Source of the DNA: RI-43 sp033764725
GTDB taxonomy: Bacteria; Pseudomonadota; Alphaproteobacteria; Caulobacterales; Aquidulcibacteraceae
DNA: 64,000 nucleotides
Direction of reading: 5' to 3'
NCBI GenBank assembly: GCA_033764725.1
Contig: JANRIR010000067.1
Location: 78,676 to 142,675 of the forward strand
Shown: positions 8,237 to 16,947 of the stretch, one piece after another
How positions within the stretch are numbered: position 1 is the stretch's first letter
Layout of the letters: every line of letters begins with the position of its first letter
Notes under the pieces: model-generated
Seen by the model: the letters and a program-made list of their open reading frames with translations, nothing else
Databases searched by the model: none
What the model was told of the DNA's origin: nothing
Made by a program: the position numbers and the translations under genes

Positions 8237-9552
8237 ACGGGAAGCCGCACCGTTGCGCGCAGACCGCCGAGCGGCGAGCGCGAGAGCGTCACGTCCCCGC
8301 CATGGCTGCGCGCCACGTCGCGCGCGATGGCGAGGCCAAGGCCCACGCCTTTGGCGTTGCGGTTGCGGGTTTCATCGAGGCGCGAGAACGGCTTGAACGC
8401 GTCGGCGTATTGCTCTTCCGCGATCCCTGGTCCGTCATCGTCGACGGTGATGGAAATCGCCGCGCCGTCGCGCCCGGCCGACACGCGAACATGGTCGCCA
8501 TGCGCTGCGGCGTTGTCCACGAGATTGACCACGCAGCGCTTGACCGCGCGCATACGGACGGGCGCGATGAGCTGATCCTCGCGCTCCACCTGCACATCGG
8601 CGCCGGTGCGCCGCGCCTCCGCCGCGACCTCGTCGACGATGCGGCCGATGTCGGTAGGTTGGGGGTCTTCGGTCCATTGGCCCTTCGCGAAGGCGAGATA
8701 TTCGCCGAGCGTGTCGTTCACCTCTTCGATGTCGCGCTTTGCGGCTTCGATTTCAGGCGAGGGCGGCATCAGCGCGAATTGCAGCTTCAGCCGCGTCAGC
8801 GGCGTGCGCAGATCGTGGCTGACGCCTGCGAGCAATTGCGCGCGCTGATCGATGTGGCGCTTGATGCGCGCGCGCATGGCGAAGAAGGCGTGCGTGGCCT
8901 GGCGCACCTCGCGCGCGCCGCGCGCCTTATAGAGGCTCACATCCTGGCCGCGGCCGAACCGCTCCATCGCCGCGGCAAGCATTTCGATGGGGCGCACCTG
9001 GTTGCGGATGAAGATGATCGAGATCGCCGCCAGCAGAAGAGTCGCGCCGAAGATCCAGGCGAGGAAGAGCGGGCCGGAGCGCGCCTGCACGCGGTCGCGG
9101 AAGGCGCGCACGTCGAGCACGCCCTCGCGCGTCGGCACGCGGATGCGCACGTCCACGCCCGGGCACGATGAATCGTACCAGACATCGCGCTGCAATTCGT
9201 CGCGCAACGCGCGGGTGAGGTAGCGGTCGAGCGTCGAGCCTGAGGCGCGGCAGCGCGCCTGCTCCAGCGGCGCGCCCGGTTCGATCGTGATGCGCAGGCG
9301 CAAGGGCTGCCACGCCAATTGCTGCAATTCCGCGAAACGATCGGCGGTGGGCTCCCGCTCATAAAGCTGGATGATCAGCGCCACGTCCGACGCCACGCCT
9401 TGGCTCATGCGCTTGGACGTGGCTTGCCAATGATCGTCGAGGAAGACGAGCGAGATGACGAGCTGCACCAGCATCGCCGGCACGACGATGATCAGCAGCG
9501 TGCGCCAATACAGGCCCTTGGGCAGAAGGTCGCGAAGGCGGCGGCGCGGCAT
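8233..9552 (-). CDS. EnvZ-like sensor histidine kinase
   Basis: About 439 residues. A first transmembrane helix near residues 15-38 (LLIIVVPAMLVQLVISLVF) and a second near 163-184 flank a periplasmic domain of about 120 residues with two cysteines. A HAMP linker follows, then a dimerisation/phosphoacceptor domain with the histidine in GVSHDLRTPLTRLK at about residue 246, and a HATPase domain with N box NLVDNAAAHG and G boxes DDDGPGI and GVGLGLAIA. I choose ATG 9552 over 9597 because AAAAGG sits just upstream. No response regulator is adjacent, so it is an orphan here; its partner is probably an OmpR-type regulator encoded elsewhere. Confidence 0.88.
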   Translation of the reverse strand: MPRRRLRDLLPKGLYWRTLLIIVVPAMLVQLVISLVFLDDHWQATSKRMSQGVASDVALIIQLYEREPTADRFAELQQLAWQPLRLRITIEPGAPLEQARCRASGSTLDRYLTRALRDELQRDVWYDSSCPGVDVRIRVPTREGVLDVRAFRDRVQARSGPLFLAWIFGATLLLAAISIIFIRNQVRPIEMLAAAMERFGRGQDVSLYKARGAREVRQATHAFFAMRARIKRHIDQRAQLLAGVSHDLRTPLTRLKLQFALMPPSPEIEAAKRDIEEVNDTLGEYLAFAKGQWTEDPQPTDIGRIVDEVAAEARRTGADVQVEREDQLIAPVRMRAVKRCVVNLVDNAAAHGDHVRVSAGRDGAAISITVDDDGPGIAEEQYADAFKPFSRLDETRNRNAKGVGLGLAIARDVARSHGGDVTLSRSPLGGLRATVRLPV

Positions 9553-9635
9553 GAAGCCTTTTAGAAGCGCAGCGCGGATCGGGAAAGCCGCACGCACGGG
9601 TGACCGCAGTCTTGAGAGTGTGTTAACTTTCTCCG

Positions 9636-10535
9636 ATGGCGAATGACATTCCGGCGGATCGTCTGATTGACGCTCTTGCGGCCCTCAATCCTTGGGCCGA
9701 GCGCATGGGCGCGCTGTCGCGGCTTGCGCCACAGCTCTCCGAGACCGAGGCGGCGGGGCGGCGCGCTGCACAAGGCGCGCGGCTGGCGGCGGGCCGCAGC
9801 GCCTGGAACGCGTGGGCGCTCGACATGCTCGCGCTTGTCGATGCGTGCGCGGCGGCCGGGCTGGAGACGGTTTGGGCGCGGCTCGCTGCGGTCGATTTCG
9901 CGCGCCAGGCGATGGCCGCACTTGATCTCTCCGCGCTGGCGTTTCCCGGCGCGCTGCAGTTGACGCGGCTGCGCGTCGACGGCGATCTCGATCTCGACCA
10001 CGCGCGCGTCTGCGGCGCGGTCGAGGCCTCCGGCCTCTATGTCGGCGGCGATCTGCGGCTCGAGGGCGCGCGCTTCGAAAAGTCGGCGTCGTTCGAGGGG
10101 CTCGGCGTGGGCGGCGCGACCGAGGCGCGCAGCGCGCATTTCGGCGCCGCCGCGATCTTCGCCGACGCCGGCTTCAGCGGCGACGCCTGGTTTGGCGGCG
10201 CCGTCTTCGCTGGCGCAGCGGCATTTTCGCGCGCCGATTTCGCCCGCGAGGCAGGCTTCGGCGCAGCGCATTTCCAGGGCCCGGCGCAGTTCGACGCCGC
10301 CGCGTTCGGCGGCGGGGCGGGCTTCGAAGAGGCGCGCTTCGAAAGCCAGGTTTCGTTCGACCGCGCGCTGTTCATCGGCGCCGCCTGGTTCGACGGCGCG
10401 CGCTTTCAGATCCCGGCGACGCTCGCCGGCGCGCGCTTTCGCGGACGCCTGTCGCTGCGCGGGATCGAGACGGCGCGCGCAGCGGCGCCCTTCCTCAACG
10501 CCGAACGCCGCCGCAGCGGCGAGGGCGCGCCTTAA
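9636..10535 (+). CDS. Pentapeptide-repeat protein, Phe-type
   Basis: A 299-residue protein with a helical N-terminal part (to about residue 100), then a run of five-residue units with Phe or Leu at the centre (ARFEKSASFEG, ADAGFSGDAWF, AEFxGxAxF-type). These predict a right-handed quadrilateral beta helix of about 30 coils. No signal peptide is seen, so it is probably cytoplasmic. The family includes DNA-mimic proteins that protect gyrase, but most members have no known job and none is assigned here. Its stop shares 4 bp (TTAA) with the convergent TIR-like gene. Confidence 0.8.
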   Translation: MANDIPADRLIDALAALNPWAERMGALSRLAPQLSETEAAGRRAAQGARLAAGRSAWNAWALDMLALVDACAAAGLETVWARLAAVDFARQAMAALDLSALAFPGALQLTRLRVDGDLDLDHARVCGAVEASGLYVGGDLRLEGARFEKSASFEGLGVGGATEARSAHFGAAAIFADAGFSGDAWFGGAVFAGAAAFSRADFAREAGFGAAHFQGPAQFDAAAFGGGAGFEEARFESQVSFDRALFIGAAWFDGARFQIPATLAGARFRGRLSLRGIETARAAAPFLNAERRRSGEGAP

Positions 10536-11728
10536 GCCGCCTGCGCGCGCGGATCGGCGTTGATCTTCGCCAGATACTCAAGATCGGCGCGCGTGGTGCG
10601 ATAGAGGTTCGTATTGGAGATCGCGCGCATGGACGGCCCATGGCCGTTGCGCGGCAATGTGTAATAGTTCGGCGAAATGAGAACCTCTTTCTCGGTCATC
10701 GACACGCGGCTATAGACGATGCCTTGGTTCACCTTGACGATCTTGAGTTGGCCGAGCTTCTCGCCGGGCTCCATCATCTCACGCATCTTGGGCGCCGCGC
10801 GCTCGGCCTCTTCCTGGATGCGCCGCCAGATCGCGGCGGAGCGGCGGATCTCGTCCTGCACCTTGGTGACGGAGAATTCGTTGATGTCGATGGCGAGACG
10901 TTCCAACAGCGGATCGCCGGTCTGGATCAGCATGTAAGGCAGCGCCGGATTGTCCTCCGACATCATGAAGACCGTGAAATCGACGCCGGTCATCAATTTG
11001 TTCAGCACGAGTTGCGGGAAATTGATCTTCCGGTTTTCGCCGCGCACCGTGTAGTCCCAGGGATTGATGTCGGTGTGCGAAAAATCCAGCATGGAGGTGC
11101 CGGCGATCCAGATGAACTCCTCCGCCTTGCCGAACAGTTTCGAATACTCGGTATAGGGAATGCCGGAAAAGCGCTCATAGACCGAGACGCTCTGATTGTG
11201 CTCGCCGAAGGCGTCGATGCGGCCGTCGAACGGCCCCATATAGGTGTTGGCGCTTTTGTTCGGGTTGAACAGCGTGCCTGAGATCGCTTTGGCCAGCTCC
11301 TTCACCGCGCTCGCATCTCCTGGGCGGCGATACTGCGCCACGCGGCGATGCGCGATGTCGAACGGCAGAGGCTCGCCGCTTTGCACGCCGAGAACGGATT
11401 GGCTCTTGCGCGCCAGAAGAACCGTCGGCCGGCCGGTGCAATCGGCGATGCCGAGTTCGTACAGCACGTTGGGCCGCTGGAAGGTCAACAGCACGATGAT
11501 CAGGTCGCTGTCGCGCAGGCCCTTCAGAACCTGGCGCATGATGTCGTCGTCGTGCGTGTCGAAATGGTCGCCGCGGATCGGCTCCGCGAACTGCACATCC
11601 GGCCGTTCGCTTTCGATCGTGCGGAGGGCGGGCTTGATCAGATTGTCGAACACGTCGTCGGCGTGCAGCCGGACTTTCGAGCCCGCCGCGCCGATCGGGC
11701 TGACCACAAACACACGGCGTTTCGGCAT
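10532..11728 (-). CDS. Two-domain protein: TIR/nucleoside deoxyribosyltransferase-like N-terminus and a PLD-like C-terminus
   Basis: 398 residues. The N-terminal about 150 residues open with a beta strand (RRVFVVSPIG), then GLRDSDLIIVLLTFQRPNVLYELGIADCTGRPTVLLA. The DLIIV...PNVxYELG pattern is typical of the TIR-like and nucleoside 2-deoxyribosyltransferase-like superfamily, in which the Glu of YELG is the catalytic residue that attacks N-glycosidic bonds (for example in NAD). The C-terminal half has KAEEFIWIAGTSMLDFS and LNKLMTGVDFTVFMMSEDNP, resembling non-catalytic phospholipase-D-like domains; no HKD motif is present. Cytoplasmic. The role is not established; a nucleotide-cleaving effector with a sensor domain is one inference. 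It has no obvious partner gene. Confidence 0.6.
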   Translation of the reverse strand: MPKRRVFVVSPIGAAGSKVRLHADDVFDNLIKPALRTIESERPDVQFAEPIRGDHFDTHDDDIMRQVLKGLRDSDLIIVLLTFQRPNVLYELGIADCTGRPTVLLARKSQSVLGVQSGEPLPFDIAHRRVAQYRRPGDASAVKELAKAISGTLFNPNKSANTYMGPFDGRIDAFGEHNQSVSVYERFSGIPYTEYSKLFGKAEEFIWIAGTSMLDFSHTDINPWDYTVRGENRKINFPQLVLNKLMTGVDFTVFMMSEDNPALPYMLIQTGDPLLERLAIDINEFSVTKVQDEIRRSAAIWRRIQEEAERAAPKMREMMEPGEKLGQLKIVKVNQGIVYSRVSMTEKEVLISPNYYTLPRNGHGPSMRAISNTNLYRTTRADLEYLAKINADPRAQAA

Positions 11729-11746
11729 TCTGCCCCTCCGTTGGCG

Positions 11747-11812
11747 TTAACCATAATTAACAGCCTTGGCCGCTGCAACCGCTCCGTGCGGCGCGCGTTA
11801 ACCATTCGCTAA
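11747..11812. promoter_or_regulatory. Two CtrA-box-like sites
   Basis: GTTAACCATTCGCTAACC around 11797-11814 fits the CtrA consensus TTAA-N7-TTAA with one mismatch. GTTAACCATAATTAAC at 11746-11761 has two TTAA halves but a 6-base spacer. They lie in the gap between the divergent TIR-like gene and the 63-codon gene, about 70 bp before the latter. CtrA control is inferred from the motif and from sciP being close by. Confidence 0.45.
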
Positions 11813-11880
11813 CCAGACTCTCCCGACGCCGAAGCGTAGGGTGCGACGGCCTGGACGCCGCTCCCAGCGGAGGCGCGGCG

Positions 11881-12072
11881 ATGACGGCGGAGATTATTGA
11901 TTTGGCGAAGAAAAAGCGCGAGCGCGCGTCGCGCCCCGATGGCGCAGGCCGGCCGCAATCCGCCCCCGAGGAACTGGTCGTGATGCCCGGCGTCGATTTC
12001 GAGATGCTGCGCGACGTCCTGGAAGACCACCGCGCCAAGAAGGCGGCCAAGCGCGGCGGCGACGACGCCTAG
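11881..12072 (+). CDS. Small conserved-looking hypothetical protein, 63 residues
   Basis: A short hydrophilic protein starting MTAEIIDLAKKKRERASR, followed by a Pro/Gly-rich middle and a C-terminal helix (VDFEMLRDVLEDHRAKKAAK). It has no signal peptide, no membrane segment and no metal motif. The ATG follows GGAGGCGCGGCG, a good ribosome binding site. The CtrA-box-like sites about 70 bp upstream suggest cell-cycle-linked expression. I do not recognise a family. Confidence 0.6.
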   Translation: MTAEIIDLAKKKRERASRPDGAGRPQSAPEELVVMPGVDFEMLRDVLEDHRAKKAAKRGGDDA

Positions 12073-12095
12073 TCGCCGCCCGCGCCGGGTTTCGC

Positions 12096-12923
12096 TTATT
12101 CGCCGCTCAGCGCCTCGGCGATGCGCATGGCGTCCTCCAGGGCCTGGGCCTGAGGATGGCGCGCTGCGAGCGGGGCCTGGGCGCGGATGGCGTCGGGTAC
12201 GCGCGGGTCGCGCTGCACGACGCCGGCGAGCCGCGGCCGCAGGCCCAAATGCTGTTCGCACGCGGCGGCGAGCTGATCGAACGTCTTACGGCCGCGCAGA
12301 CGTGTCTCGGCCAGATTGATCACGATCCAGGGCGCGGCGAGCGCCCCGCCATTAAGCTTCATCAGCTTGATGAGCGCATAGGCGTCCATCATCGCGGGCG
12401 GTTCTTCATTTGTGACGATGACGAGCTTGTCCGCCCCGCGGCAGAAACGCTGGACGGTGGGATCGATGCCCGCCGAAATGTCCATGATGACGCGATCATA
12501 GTGCGGGGCCAGGCGGCGCACGCCGTCGCTGATGCGGGCGGCGTCTTCGGTCTTGGCGCCCGCGAGCGCGCCCGACCCGGAATGGCCCGCGATCAGGTCG
12601 AAGCCGCCGTCGCGTCCCGGCCCGCCGAGCGCAGGCGTCACCGCCGCCTCGAGATCGACCCAGCCCTTAAGCACGGAATTCAGATCCGCCTGCGGGCGGA
12701 TATTGAGCTGCACATCGACATTGGCGAGGCCGAGATCGCAATCGACCAGCAGCGTCTTCTTGTTTTGCCGGCCCCAGATCGTCGACAGCGTTACCGAGAG
12801 CCAGGTCTTGCCGACGCCGCCCTTGCCCGAGGCGACGGCGATGATCGGCGCAGGCGCTGCGCGCGCACGGCGCACTGGCGCCGGCGCAGTCGTGGCGGGC
12901 CGGGGGAGGGGCGGCGCGTTCAT
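12096..12923 (-). CDS. flhG: FlhG/MinD-type P-loop ATPase
   Basis: 275 residues. After a Pro/Ala-rich leader of about 26 residues comes the deviant Walker A ASGKGGVGKT (residues 31-40), then VDCDLGLANVDVQLNIRP (switch I region), LIAGHSGSG, and VIMDISAGIDPTVQRFC, followed by the IVTNEEPPAMMDAYALIK segment typical of FlhG/FleN. These ATPases control flagellar number and placement, usually with FlhF; no flhF is in the window. The gene lies just downstream of the sciP-flgE group on the same strand, 91 bp after sciP, which supports a flagellar role. A general MinD/ParA-like ATPase is the alternative. Confidence 0.75.
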   Translation of the reverse strand: MNAPPLPRPATTAPAPVRRARAAPAPIIAVASGKGGVGKTWLSVTLSTIWGRQNKKTLLVDCDLGLANVDVQLNIRPQADLNSVLKGWVDLEAAVTPALGGPGRDGGFDLIAGHSGSGALAGAKTEDAARISDGVRRLAPHYDRVIMDISAGIDPTVQRFCRGADKLVIVTNEEPPAMMDAYALIKLMKLNGGALAAPWIVINLAETRLRGRKTFDQLAAACEQHLGLRPRLAGVVQRDPRVPDAIRAQAPLAARHPQAQALEDAMRIAEALSGE

Positions 12924-13014
12924 CGCAACCCACTACACCACGCCAAACTTGCTCGAGCGTTAGCGACGCGCCGCGGAAAATTTAACTTTTCCGCAACAAT
13001 GCGGCGAGCCAGCC

Positions 13015-13296
13015 TTAGACGGGGGCCCCGCGATAATGCTGGATGCGCGTCGTGCGCAGGCCGGGCAGGCCGTGCTTCTCGATCGCGGCGCGCCAGGAGT
13101 CGAACTCCTCGAGCGTCAGCGAATAGCGCTCGCACGCCTCTTCGATCGTCAGCAATCCGCCGCGAACGGCGGCGACGACTTCGGCCTTGCGGCGGATGAC
13201 CCAACGCGTGGTGTTCGGAGGCGGCAAATCCTCAAGCGTGAGCGGATTGCCGTCCGGACCCATCACCATCCCTTCGTAGCGGCGTTGCTTTTGCAT
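13015..13296 (-). CDS. sciP: CtrA inhibitory protein SciP (DUF1153)
   Basis: A 93-residue helix-turn-helix protein. The core RWVIRRKAEVVAAVRGGLLT and YSLTLEEFDSWRAAIEKHG match DUF1153, the SciP family. In Caulobacter SciP binds CtrA and represses CtrA-activated promoters early in the cell cycle. In Caulobacter it also sits next to flgE; here it is 146 bp downstream of flgE on the same strand, so the flagellar/cell-cycle link is kept. The upstream gap has a single TTAA and no full CtrA box. The conserved size and neighbourhood make the call firm. Confidence 0.88.
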   Translation of the reverse strand: MQKQRRYEGMVMGPDGNPLTLEDLPPPNTTRWVIRRKAEVVAAVRGGLLTIEEACERYSLTLEEFDSWRAAIEKHGLPGLRTTRIQHYRGAPV

Positions 13297-13442
13297 GGCG
13301 CCTTATCTCCTCAATCTCCGCCGTTATACACGGAGGGATTGAAGAAACGGCTAAAAGCTGTGCTTATCGCGCGTTAAGGGCTTGTTTCGAAACGATACAA
13401 GCAATTCCTTACGGATTTATTTCCGTGCGCAGCTAAGCATCA

Positions 13443-14750
13443 TCAGCGCTTGATGCGCAGCAATTCCTCCAGCATCTCGTCGGCGGTGGTGATGATTTTC
13501 GAGGATGCGGAATAGGCGCGCTGCGTCGTGATCAGGCTGGTGAACTCGGCCGCAAGATCGACATTGGAGGATTCCAGAACGCCCGATGCGATGCGCCCCG
13601 CGCCGCCCGAATTGGAGGCGTTGATGTTATAAAGGCCGCTTTCCAGCGTGGTTCGGAACGAGCCGCCGGTGTCGGGCTGCAGGCCGTTGGGATTCAGGAA
13701 GGTCGCCACCGGGATCTGATAGAGCGGGCGTGCGCGGCCATTGGAGAATTGGGCGGTCAGAAAGCCGTCGCCCTCCATGATGAGGCCGATCAAGTCTCCC
13801 GGCGGCACGCCGTCGGCGGTCACGCTGGTGACGCCGAAATTGTTGGCGAATTGTTTCAAGCCGGTGCGGAGATCGATCTCGAGGGGCTGCGCGGCGGCCC
13901 CGGTCGAGGTCGCCCACGGAATGTTGAACTGCCCATCGACGCTGCCTACGATGTTCTGCACCGTGCCGTCGGTTTGAAACGTCACCGTCCCGGATGACAG
14001 CAGGCCCCCATTGGCAGCGCCGCCAGTGATGTTCGTGTTCGGTCGGGCATAGACCTCGACCTGCCAATTGTTCGGCCCGGTCTTCAAGAAGCCCAGAGCG
14101 ATGGTGCGCGGGGCGCCGAGGCTGTCGAACACTTCCAGCGAGGTTTCGAAGTGCGGCGTGATCGCGCCGGTGGCCATGTTGCCGACAGCGTAGGCCGTGG
14201 TGTGCGTGTCCCAGCCGGAATTGAGGTTGGCGTTCAAGGTGACGTTGGCGGTCGGCTCGGCGAGGCCGCCGACGCCGGCTGTGTTCACCGGTTCGATGGC
14301 CGAAAGGCTCGTCGGGCTCGAGGTGACGCTGCCGTCGGCCCGCACCGGCCAGCCCTGCAGGTAAAGTCCCTGCGCGTTCACCAGAAAGCCGTTGGCGTCG
14401 ACCGTGAAGCTTCCCGCGCGGGTGAACAAAACGTTTCCGCCGTTCGACAATTGCTGCGGCGTCGGTGAGACGATGAAGAAGCCGTCGCCCGAAACCGCGA
14501 GGTCGGTGGAGGAGCGCGATTGCTCCAGCGAGCCTTGCAGCGAGATCTGCGTGCGCACGCCTGGCAGCACGCCGCCCGCATTGTACGTCGTCTGCGAATT
14601 CTGCGCGTTGACCAGCGCGCTGAAATCCACGGTCGATCGCTTGTAGCCGACTGTGTTGACGTTGGCGATGTTGTCGGAAATCACCGCAAGCGCGCTCGAA
14701 TTGGCCGTAAGGCCGGAAACGCCCGCACGAAGGGCCGTATAGATGCTCAT
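13443..14750 (-). CDS. flgE: Flagellar hook protein FlgE
   Basis: 435 residues. The N-terminus (IYTALRAGVSGLTANSSALA, then DNIANVNTVGYKRS) is the flagellar rod/hook family signature that forms the coiled-coil D0 region. The centre is the exposed hook domain and the C-terminus (SNVDLAAEFTSLITTQRAYS) is the matching D0 helix. It assembles outside the cell into the hook under the FlgD cap, with length set by FliK. It follows flgD after 102 bp, and that gap contains an FlbD-like inverted repeat. No signal peptide is present, as expected for type III export. Confidence 0.95.
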   Translation of the reverse strand: MSIYTALRAGVSGLTANSSALAVISDNIANVNTVGYKRSTVDFSALVNAQNSQTTYNAGGVLPGVRTQISLQGSLEQSRSSTDLAVSGDGFFIVSPTPQQLSNGGNVLFTRAGSFTVDANGFLVNAQGLYLQGWPVRADGSVTSSPTSLSAIEPVNTAGVGGLAEPTANVTLNANLNSGWDTHTTAYAVGNMATGAITPHFETSLEVFDSLGAPRTIALGFLKTGPNNWQVEVYARPNTNITGGAANGGLLSSGTVTFQTDGTVQNIVGSVDGQFNIPWATSTGAAAQPLEIDLRTGLKQFANNFGVTSVTADGVPPGDLIGLIMEGDGFLTAQFSNGRARPLYQIPVATFLNPNGLQPDTGGSFRTTLESGLYNINASNSGGAGRIASGVLESSNVDLAAEFTSLITTQRAYSASSKIITTADEMLEELLRIKR

Positions 14751-14818
14751 TCTCGTCGCTCCTCAATCGCAGCGTCGTTGCGTCGAATGTGTTGGTCAGG
14801 AGCGCTTCTGCGCGAGGG

Positions 14819-14837
14819 CGCCGGCGTTTTGCCGGCG
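14819..14837 (-). promoter_or_regulatory. FlbD/ftr-like inverted repeat upstream of flgE
   Basis: On the minus strand this reads CGCCGGCAAAACGCCGGCG, a 7-bp inverted repeat round AAAAC. The same CCGGCAAA...CGCCGG pattern occurs twice before flgK. No T-run follows, so it is not a terminator. Binding by an FlbD-like regulator is an inference from motif sharing. Confidence 0.4.
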
Positions 14838-14852
14838 TGCAAGGTGTTCGCT

Positions 14853-15512
14853 TCAGTCGTCCAGGATCGCGCGGATCGCGCTCAACGGGCGGGCGCCGGC
14901 CGCGGTGACGATCTGCGGATCGTTGGCGGCTAGGTCCACGCCGGTGATGCGCTCGCGCACTTGAACCGTCGCGGCGATCGCTTCGCCGGCGTCGTTCTCG
15001 GCGGTCACCACGAGCGTGTAGGCGCCGTCCGGCTGGGCGATGCCCAATTGATTGTCGCCGTTCCACGAAAACGTCCGCTCGCCCGAACCGGCGGGGGCTT
15101 CCGCCTCGTAGACCGTGCGATTGTCGGCGTCGCGCACCTCGATGCGGACGCTGTCGGCGTATTCCGGCAAGGTGTAGGACCATTGCGCGCCGGCGTCCGT
15201 CAGCGCGGCGCTGTTGGAGGCGATGATCGCGGTGCGGCCAAGATAGCCAAGGGCCGATCCGGCCGCGGCGGCGTGGCTCTGGGAAATCAGCGATTCGAGC
15301 TGGTCGTTGGTCTGGATCTGCTGCTCGACCTGGCTGTACTGCACCAATTGTTGCGTGAATTCGGTGGAATCCATTGGCGACAGCGGATCCTGGTTTTTGA
15401 GCTGCGCCGTCAGCAGAACCAGGAAGGTTTCGTAGTTCGACGTCAAGGTCGCGCGCGCGGCCTGGCCTGCGCCTTGCGCTGCGCTGGATGCATCGAGAGC
15501 GGAAATGGTCAT
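14853..15512 (-). CDS. flgD: Flagellar hook capping/assembly protein FlgD
   Basis: 219 residues. The N-terminal LTAQLKNQDPLSPMDSTEFTQQLVQYSQVEQQIQ is the diagnostic FlgD segment. The rest is a Tudor/FnIII-like pair with FSWNGDNQLGIAQPDGAYTL, also typical. FlgD forms a cap on which FlgE subunits polymerise. It lies between fliK (12 bp upstream) and flgE, the usual hook-gene order, and is almost certainly cotranscribed with fliK from the sigma-54 promoter at 16948-16963. Confidence 0.93.
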   Translation of the reverse strand: MTISALDASSAAQGAGQAARATLTSNYETFLVLLTAQLKNQDPLSPMDSTEFTQQLVQYSQVEQQIQTNDQLESLISQSHAAAAGSALGYLGRTAIIASNSAALTDAGAQWSYTLPEYADSVRIEVRDADNRTVYEAEAPAGSGERTFSWNGDNQLGIAQPDGAYTLVVTAENDAGEAIAATVQVRERITGVDLAANDPQIVTAAGARPLSAIRAILDD

Positions 15513-15524
15513 GGCGGCGGCCCC

Positions 15525-16910
15525 TTAAGCGATCACGTCGAGCCGCGCGCCGTGCCAGCGTTCGAGCCGTGCGGTGCGGGGCAGGGCGTCGTCGCCGTGC
15601 GATGTGGATGCGGCATGCGCAGGCGCGCGGGATCGTTCACGTTCCCCGAACGTATTGGCGCCGCCTTGATCGGCCAGCGAGAAACTCAGGCCGTCTTCCG
15701 ACAGATTGAGGCCGGCGGCCTGCAGCGCGTCGGCGATCTCGCGTGCGGCGCGCGCCAGATGCGTCAGCGCGGCCGCATCGTCGGCGGCGATCGCTGCGGT
15801 GACGCTGTGGTCGCGTTGCACATCGATGCGCACTTGGATCTTGCCAAGCTCTGGCGGGTCGAGACGCACTTCGAAGCGCGTGCTCTGGCCGTTGAATTTG
15901 CGCACGATGGCTTGCGCAACTTGTTGCGCCGGCGCGGGCGCGCGTGCGTCCGACGCTGCGGCGGTCGATGCGCCGCCTTGCGTGCGTGCGCTTTCCGCCG
16001 AGCCTGCGGGCGCGGCTGCTGCAGTTTGCGCGCTCGCGGCGCTGCCGGTCGCATCGCCGATCGGCTGCAGCGGCGCTGCGGCTGCGCGCGCTGGAGCGTT
16101 TGGCGCGGTCTGCGGCGGCGCCGTCCCAGGCTCGGCGCCGTCCGCTTTGCCGCCCATTGATTTCACCTTCTGCGGCAAGGCCTTTTGGGCTTTCGCCGCC
16201 GTGAGCGGGATGGCGTCGCTCTCGTCGGCCGATTGCCGCGCCGTCGTTTGCGCAGCGGCGCGCGGCGTCGCCGCTGGCGTCGCCTGCACTGCAAGACGCG
16301 CCAAAAGATCCGCTTCGGATGCGAGCGCGGGCGCCATGGCGGAGGCGGCCGGCGCATCCTGCAGCGGCGCCTGTGCGGGGAGCGCTGCGGTCTGCGTCGC
16401 CGCGGCTGCTGCAGCGATCGTCGGCGCGGCGTCGCCGGTTGCGGGGGGCGCCGCGGGCGCGGCGTCTTTTGCGCCGATTGGCGTCGCAGGTTTCGCCGCA
16501 GCCTCCAGCTCCTGAGACGCCGGCGCGCGATCGGTCGGCGCCGACGCCAATAGCGGCGCAGGCGCAGCGCTCGCGGTCTGCGGCGCAAGCGTTGGCGCGA
16601 CGATGGCGGCGCTCTGGTCCTGCGCCGGCTCAAGCGACGCGGCGACGGACTCGCTCATGGGCCGGACGCCGGGCTGCGCAGCGGCGGCCGTCTCTGGTTG
16701 CGTCGCGATCTCGTTTGGCGACGCCGCGGCGGTCGTTGCAACCGGCGCCGCTTCGATCGGCTTGCGGCGCAAGCGTGAACGGTGCGCGCGCTCGACCATC
16801 GCATCGAACGTCTCGTCCTGCTCGCCGGCGGGGTCGGCGCGCGCATCGTCCGCCGGCGGCGTTGGTGCGCGCACGGGCGCTTCAAACGGAACGAACGTCA
16901 CACCATCCAT
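15525..16910 (-). CDS. fliK: Flagellar hook-length control protein FliK
   Basis: 461 residues. A long Ala/Pro-rich, low-complexity N-terminal ruler-like region (about residues 40-335) is followed by the conserved C-terminal Flg_hook domain, with LDPPELGKIQVRIDVQRD at about residues 350-367. This matches FliK, which measures hook length and switches the export gate. Its position ahead of flgD-flgE agrees. Sequence outside the C-terminal domain is poorly conserved in the family, so the start at ATG 16910 rests on the promoter about 38 bp upstream. Confidence 0.88.
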   Translation of the reverse strand: MDGVTFVPFEAPVRAPTPPADDARADPAGEQDETFDAMVERAHRSRLRRKPIEAAPVATTAAASPNEIATQPETAAAAQPGVRPMSESVAASLEPAQDQSAAIVAPTLAPQTASAAPAPLLASAPTDRAPASQELEAAAKPATPIGAKDAAPAAPPATGDAAPTIAAAAAATQTAALPAQAPLQDAPAASAMAPALASEADLLARLAVQATPAATPRAAAQTTARQSADESDAIPLTAAKAQKALPQKVKSMGGKADGAEPGTAPPQTAPNAPARAAAAPLQPIGDATGSAASAQTAAAAPAGSAESARTQGGASTAAASDARAPAPAQQVAQAIVRKFNGQSTRFEVRLDPPELGKIQVRIDVQRDHSVTAAIAADDAAALTHLARAAREIADALQAAGLNLSEDGLSFSLADQGGANTFGERERSRAPAHAASTSHGDDALPRTARLERWHGARLDVIA

Positions 16911-16947
16911 CGATTATCCCCGCGGCGCTGCGCAGCGCATCCTGTTC

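Noticed and set aside
13381..13442. A terminator after flgE
   Set aside because: Short inverted repeats are present (GCTTGT/ACAAGC; ACGGA/TCCGT) but with long loops and no T-run.
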